Source of the DNA: Collimonas sp. UBA1456
GTDB lineage: Bacteria; Pseudomonadota; Gammaproteobacteria; Burkholderiales; Burkholderiaceae_D
Length of the DNA stretch: 16,273 nt
Assembly: GCA_002325825.1 (NCBI GenBank)
Contig: DCSW01000023.1
Span: forward strand, 1-16,273
Direction: 5' to 3'
Positions 14,052 to 16,273 of the stretch are shown in pieces. The notes under the pieces are model-generated. The model saw only the letters and a list, made by a program, of their open reading frames with translations. It did not search any database and had not been told where the DNA came from. Made by a program: the position numbers and the translations under genes. Every line of letters begins with the position of its first letter. Position 1 is the stretch's first letter.

Positions 14052-14147
14052 GCTACGAATTATTCTGTCTCCCAACTGACTAAAATAGAATTGTCTAGGG
14101 CGCACTGCGCTTAACAGGTAGTTTTTTATATTATTGAAGGAACGAAA

Positions 14148-15548
14148 ATGGCTGATGGCAAAATCGTTCAGTGTATCGGGGCTGTGGTGGACGTTGAGTT
14201 CCCACGCGACGCGATGCCTAAGATTTACGACGCCTTGAAGATGAATGGCTCGGAACTGACGCTAGAAGTACAACAACAGTTGGGCGACGGCGTAGTCCGT
14301 ACCATTGCGCTGGGTACATCAGATGGTTTACGACGCGGCACGACAATCAAGAACACAGGTCAGCCAATCATGGTGCCCATCGGTAAAGCAACACTGGGTC
14401 GCATCATGGACGTGCTGGGTAACCAGATCGACGAATGTGGTCCGGTAAGCCGCGAAACCACTGCATCGATCCACCGCAAGGCTCCTGCGTACGATGAACT
14501 GTCGCCATCGCAAGAACTTTTGGAAACCGGCATCAAGGTTATTGACCTGGTTTGTCCGTTTGCCAAGGGCGGTAAAGTTGGTCTGTTCGGCGGCGCGGGT
14601 GTCGGCAAGACTGTGAACATGATGGAACTGATCAACAACATTGCCAAGGCGCACAGCGGCTTGTCGGTGTTTGCTGGTGTCGGTGAACGTACTCGTGAAG
14701 GTAACGACTTTTATCACGAAATGGCTGAAGCTAAAGTGGTTGATCTGGAAAATCCGGAAAAATCCAAGGTTGCGATGGTGTACGGTCAGATGAACGAACC
14801 GCCAGGTAATCGTCTACGCGTTGCGCTGACCGGCCTGACGATCGCTGAAGGCTTTCGTGACGAAGGTAAAGACGTGTTGTTCTTCGTCGATAACATCTAC
14901 CGTTACACACTGGCTGGTACTGAAGTTTCCGCGCTGTTGGGTCGTATGCCTTCCGCCGTGGGTTACCAGCCAACACTGGCTTCGGAAATGGGCCAGTTGC
15001 AAGAGCGTATTACATCAACAAAAAACGGTTCGATCACATCGATCCAGGCTGTCTACGTTCCTGCGGATGACTTTACCGACCCGTCGCCAGCTACCACCTT
15101 TGCTCACTTAGACTCCACCGTTGTATTGTCGCGTGATATTGCTTCGCTGGGTATTTATCCTGCGGTTGATCCTTTGGATTCTACTTCGCGTCAGCTGGAT
15201 CCGCAAGTGGTTGGCCAAGATCACTACGAAACTACCCGCGCTGTGCAAGGTACCTTGCAGCGTTATAAGGAATTGCGCGACATCATCGCGATTCTAGGTA
15301 TGGACGAACTGGCTCCGGAAGACAAGTTGCTGGTGGCACGTGCACGTAAGATGCAGCGTTTCCTGTCGCAGCCTTTTTACGTTGCTGAAGTGTTTACCGG
15401 TTCGCCAGGTAAATATGTTTCGTTGAAGGACACGATCCAGGGCTTCAAGATGATCTTCAGCGGCGAACTCGATCACCTGCCGGAACAAGCATTCTATATG
15501 GTCGGCACGATCGAAGAAGCAATCGAAAAGGCCAAGAAGATCGGCTAA
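14148..15548 (+). CDS. atpD: F1 ATP synthase subunit beta (catalytic)
   Basis: Subunit beta carries the three catalytic sites that make ATP from ADP and phosphate as gamma turns. The product has 466 residues, matching proteobacterial lengths. The Walker A motif is GGAGVGKT (148 to 155), followed by VNMMELINNIA. The catalytic-loop word GVGERTREGNDFYHEM, the Walker B region VLFFVDNIYRYTLAGTEVSALLGRMPSAVGYQP, and AILGMDELAPEDK with its DELSEED-like contact to gamma are all present. AGGAAC at 14137 to 14142 is the ribosome binding site before the ATG. The gene is intact and strongly conserved. Confidence 0.98.
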   Translation: MADGKIVQCIGAVVDVEFPRDAMPKIYDALKMNGSELTLEVQQQLGDGVVRTIALGTSDGLRRGTTIKNTGQPIMVPIGKATLGRIMDVLGNQIDECGPVSRETTASIHRKAPAYDELSPSQELLETGIKVIDLVCPFAKGGKVGLFGGAGVGKTVNMMELINNIAKAHSGLSVFAGVGERTREGNDFYHEMAEAKVVDLENPEKSKVAMVYGQMNEPPGNRLRVALTGLTIAEGFRDEGKDVLFFVDNIYRYTLAGTEVSALLGRMPSAVGYQPTLASEMGQLQERITSTKNGSITSIQAVYVPADDFTDPSPATTFAHLDSTVVLSRDIASLGIYPAVDPLDSTSRQLDPQVVGQDHYETTRAVQGTLQRYKELRDIIAILGMDELAPEDKLLVARARKMQRFLSQPFYVAEVFTGSPGKYVSLKDTIQGFKMIFSGELDHLPEQAFYMVGTIEEAIEKAKKIG

Positions 15549-15558
15549 AGCAAGTTTT

Positions 15559-15598
15559 GCCGCGTCGTCTCCCGCCAGTGCGGGAATGATGCGGCGGC
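15559..15598. other. Imperfect GC-rich hairpin between atpD and atpC
   Basis: TCCCGC (15570 to 15575) pairs with GCGGGA (15580 to 15585) around CAGT, and the flanks GCCGC (15559 to 15563) and GCGGC (15591 to 15595) can extend the structure across an internal mismatch. The core with its AATGATG tail recalls the CGTCATTCCCGC-type dispersed palindromes found in many proteobacterial genomes. It may set the beta to epsilon expression ratio or be an old repeat insertion. Confidence 0.5.
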
Positions 15599-15639
15599 GC
15601 TTACCTGTAGCTGATTTAATGGACAACAAAGGGTTTAAG

Positions 15640-16065
15640 ATGGCAAACACTATTCAGGTAGACGTTGTTTCCGCGGAAGAGATGATCTTCTCCGGCGAAG
15701 CAGAATTCATCGCGTTGCCGGGTGAGTCGGGTGAGTTGGGAATTTATCCGCGTCATACCCCGCTGATCACGCGCATCAAGCCGGGTTCTGTACGGATTAA
15801 GGTGGCAGGCCAGGCCAACGACGAATTGGTGTTCGTTGCCGGCGGTTTTCTGGAAATACAGCCGCACCATGTTACCGTGCTGGCCGACACGGCGATCCGA
15901 GGCACCGACCTGGACGAAGTAAAGGCTAGACAAGCCAAGCTTCGTGCCGAAAAAGTGCTAAGCAATAAGGAATCGGTAATCGATTATACAAAAGCACAGT
16001 CCGAATTGTCGGAGGCGATTGCACAATTGGCGGCGATTGCAAAATTACGTCAAAAAGGACGTTGA
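15640..16065 (+). CDS. atpC: F1 ATP synthase subunit epsilon
   Basis: Subunit epsilon sits at the foot of gamma, couples it to the c-ring, and can inhibit ATP hydrolysis through its C-terminal helices. The product from ATG 15640 has 141 residues, standard for the family. The N-terminal beta-sandwich carries VDVVSAEEMIFSGEAEFIAL, PGESGELGIYPRHTPLITRIKPG and VFVAGGFLEIQPHHVTVLAD, all typical. The C-terminal helical hairpin starts near TDLDEVKARQAKLRAE. The frame is open from an ATG at 15586, but those 18 extra residues (RRRLPVADLMDNK region) lie in the hairpin spacer and have no family match. AAAGGG at 15628 to 15633 is a fair ribosome binding site for 15640. It ends the operon; no terminator is evident after it. 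Confidence 0.96.
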   Translation: MANTIQVDVVSAEEMIFSGEAEFIALPGESGELGIYPRHTPLITRIKPGSVRIKVAGQANDELVFVAGGFLEIQPHHVTVLADTAIRGTDLDEVKARQAKLRAEKVLSNKESVIDYTKAQSELSEAIAQLAAIAKLRQKGR

Positions 16066-16089
16066 TTTGTGATAGTCAGATTGGCGCTC

Positions 16090-16273
16090 GGTATCGCCTC
16101 CGAAATGATCTCGGCCTTCATCTTCTCTTCCGCGTACATCTTCTTGAACCGACGGTTCTAATCTTCCAACTCTTTCATCCGCGTCATCGTTGACGTATCA
16201 ATGCCATCGTATTCGCGGATCTTGTAAACGCTTCTGTATAAATTTCACGGCATTATCAATAATCGTACTTTTG
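16090..16273 (-). mobile_element. IS3-family transposase orfA remnant
   Basis: Read on the minus strand from about 16215 to 16095, one frame gives GIDTSTMTRMKELED, a TAG stop (16158 to 16160 on the plus strand), then NRRFKKMYAEEKMKAEIISEA. This matches the C-terminal half of IS3-family OrfA proteins, where a helix-turn-helix is followed by a leucine-zipper segment (the RMKELEDENRRLKKMYAEE pattern). The part towards the window edge (16216 to 16273) should hold the helix-turn-helix but is too frameshifted to read. It runs off the end of the window. The stop and frame damage show it is a dead copy. OrfB would lie towards atpC but is absent, so the element is truncated. Confidence 0.75.

Noticed and set aside
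15586..15639. Earlier ATG start for atpC
   Set aside because: The added residues fall within a hairpin spacer and have no counterpart in epsilon subunits; MANTIQVDVV at 15640 is the usual start.
1..16273. A new defence, toxin-antitoxin or biosynthetic system
   Set aside because: All intact genes belong to well-known families (mnmG, parAB, atp); the remaining open frames are pseudogene pieces or shadows. No unknown conserved gene could be supported.

Overview
The window looks like a piece of a betaproteobacterial chromosome close to the replication origin. The order mnmG, (rsmG), parA, parB, then atpI-B-E-F-H-A-G-D-C is the classic origin-proximal layout of Burkholderiales. From memory, the protein sequences look closest to Oxalobacteraceae (Herminiimonas/Herbaspirillum/Janthinobacterium type). 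This is recognition by eye; no search was run. Intact housekeeping genes sit beside many broken genes and two transposon scraps, which suggests a lineage in early to middle genome reduction, such as a recently host-restricted symbiont.

Layout. 1 to about 300: a scrap of an IS21-type element (end of istA, start of istB). About 320 to 2850: the wreck of a branched-chain amino acid ABC transporter operon, livK-livH-livM, each gene carrying stops, frameshifts and deletions; livG and livF are not seen. 3206 to about 3764: a broken TauE/SafE-family (TSUP) permease. 3765 to 4214: non-coding DNA holding two strong parS centromere sites, one inside a 34-bp perfect palindrome followed by a T-run, plus a weaker parS-like site. 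4215 to 6149: intact mnmG. 6203 to about 6627: rsmG with its whole catalytic core deleted. 6692 to 8560: intact parA and parB, separated by an unusually long 201-bp spacer containing DnaA-box-like words.

8575 to 16065: a parB terminator-like hairpin, a near-consensus sigma-70 promoter (TTGACG, 18 bp, TATAAT), and the complete nine-gene F1Fo ATP synthase operon. All nine genes are intact and their key residues are present. Several hairpins lie in or between the atp genes, notably a 19-bp perfect stem just before the atpG ribosome binding site and an 11-bp stem with a GCAA loop inside the start of atpH. 16066 to 16273: an IS3-family orfA remnant on the minus strand, starting within about 30 bp of the atpC stop and running off the window.

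Together: ParA, ParB and parS form a complete chromosome segregation module; MnmG is the FAD-dependent half of the tRNA wobble-uridine modification enzyme; and the atp genes encode the whole proton-driven ATP synthase. Amino acid import, the TSUP permease and 16S rRNA G527 methylation have been lost here. I found no tRNA, rRNA, CRISPR array, defence system or clearly new gene system. The most interesting material is regulatory and structural: the parS/terminator-like palindrome and the atp hairpins.
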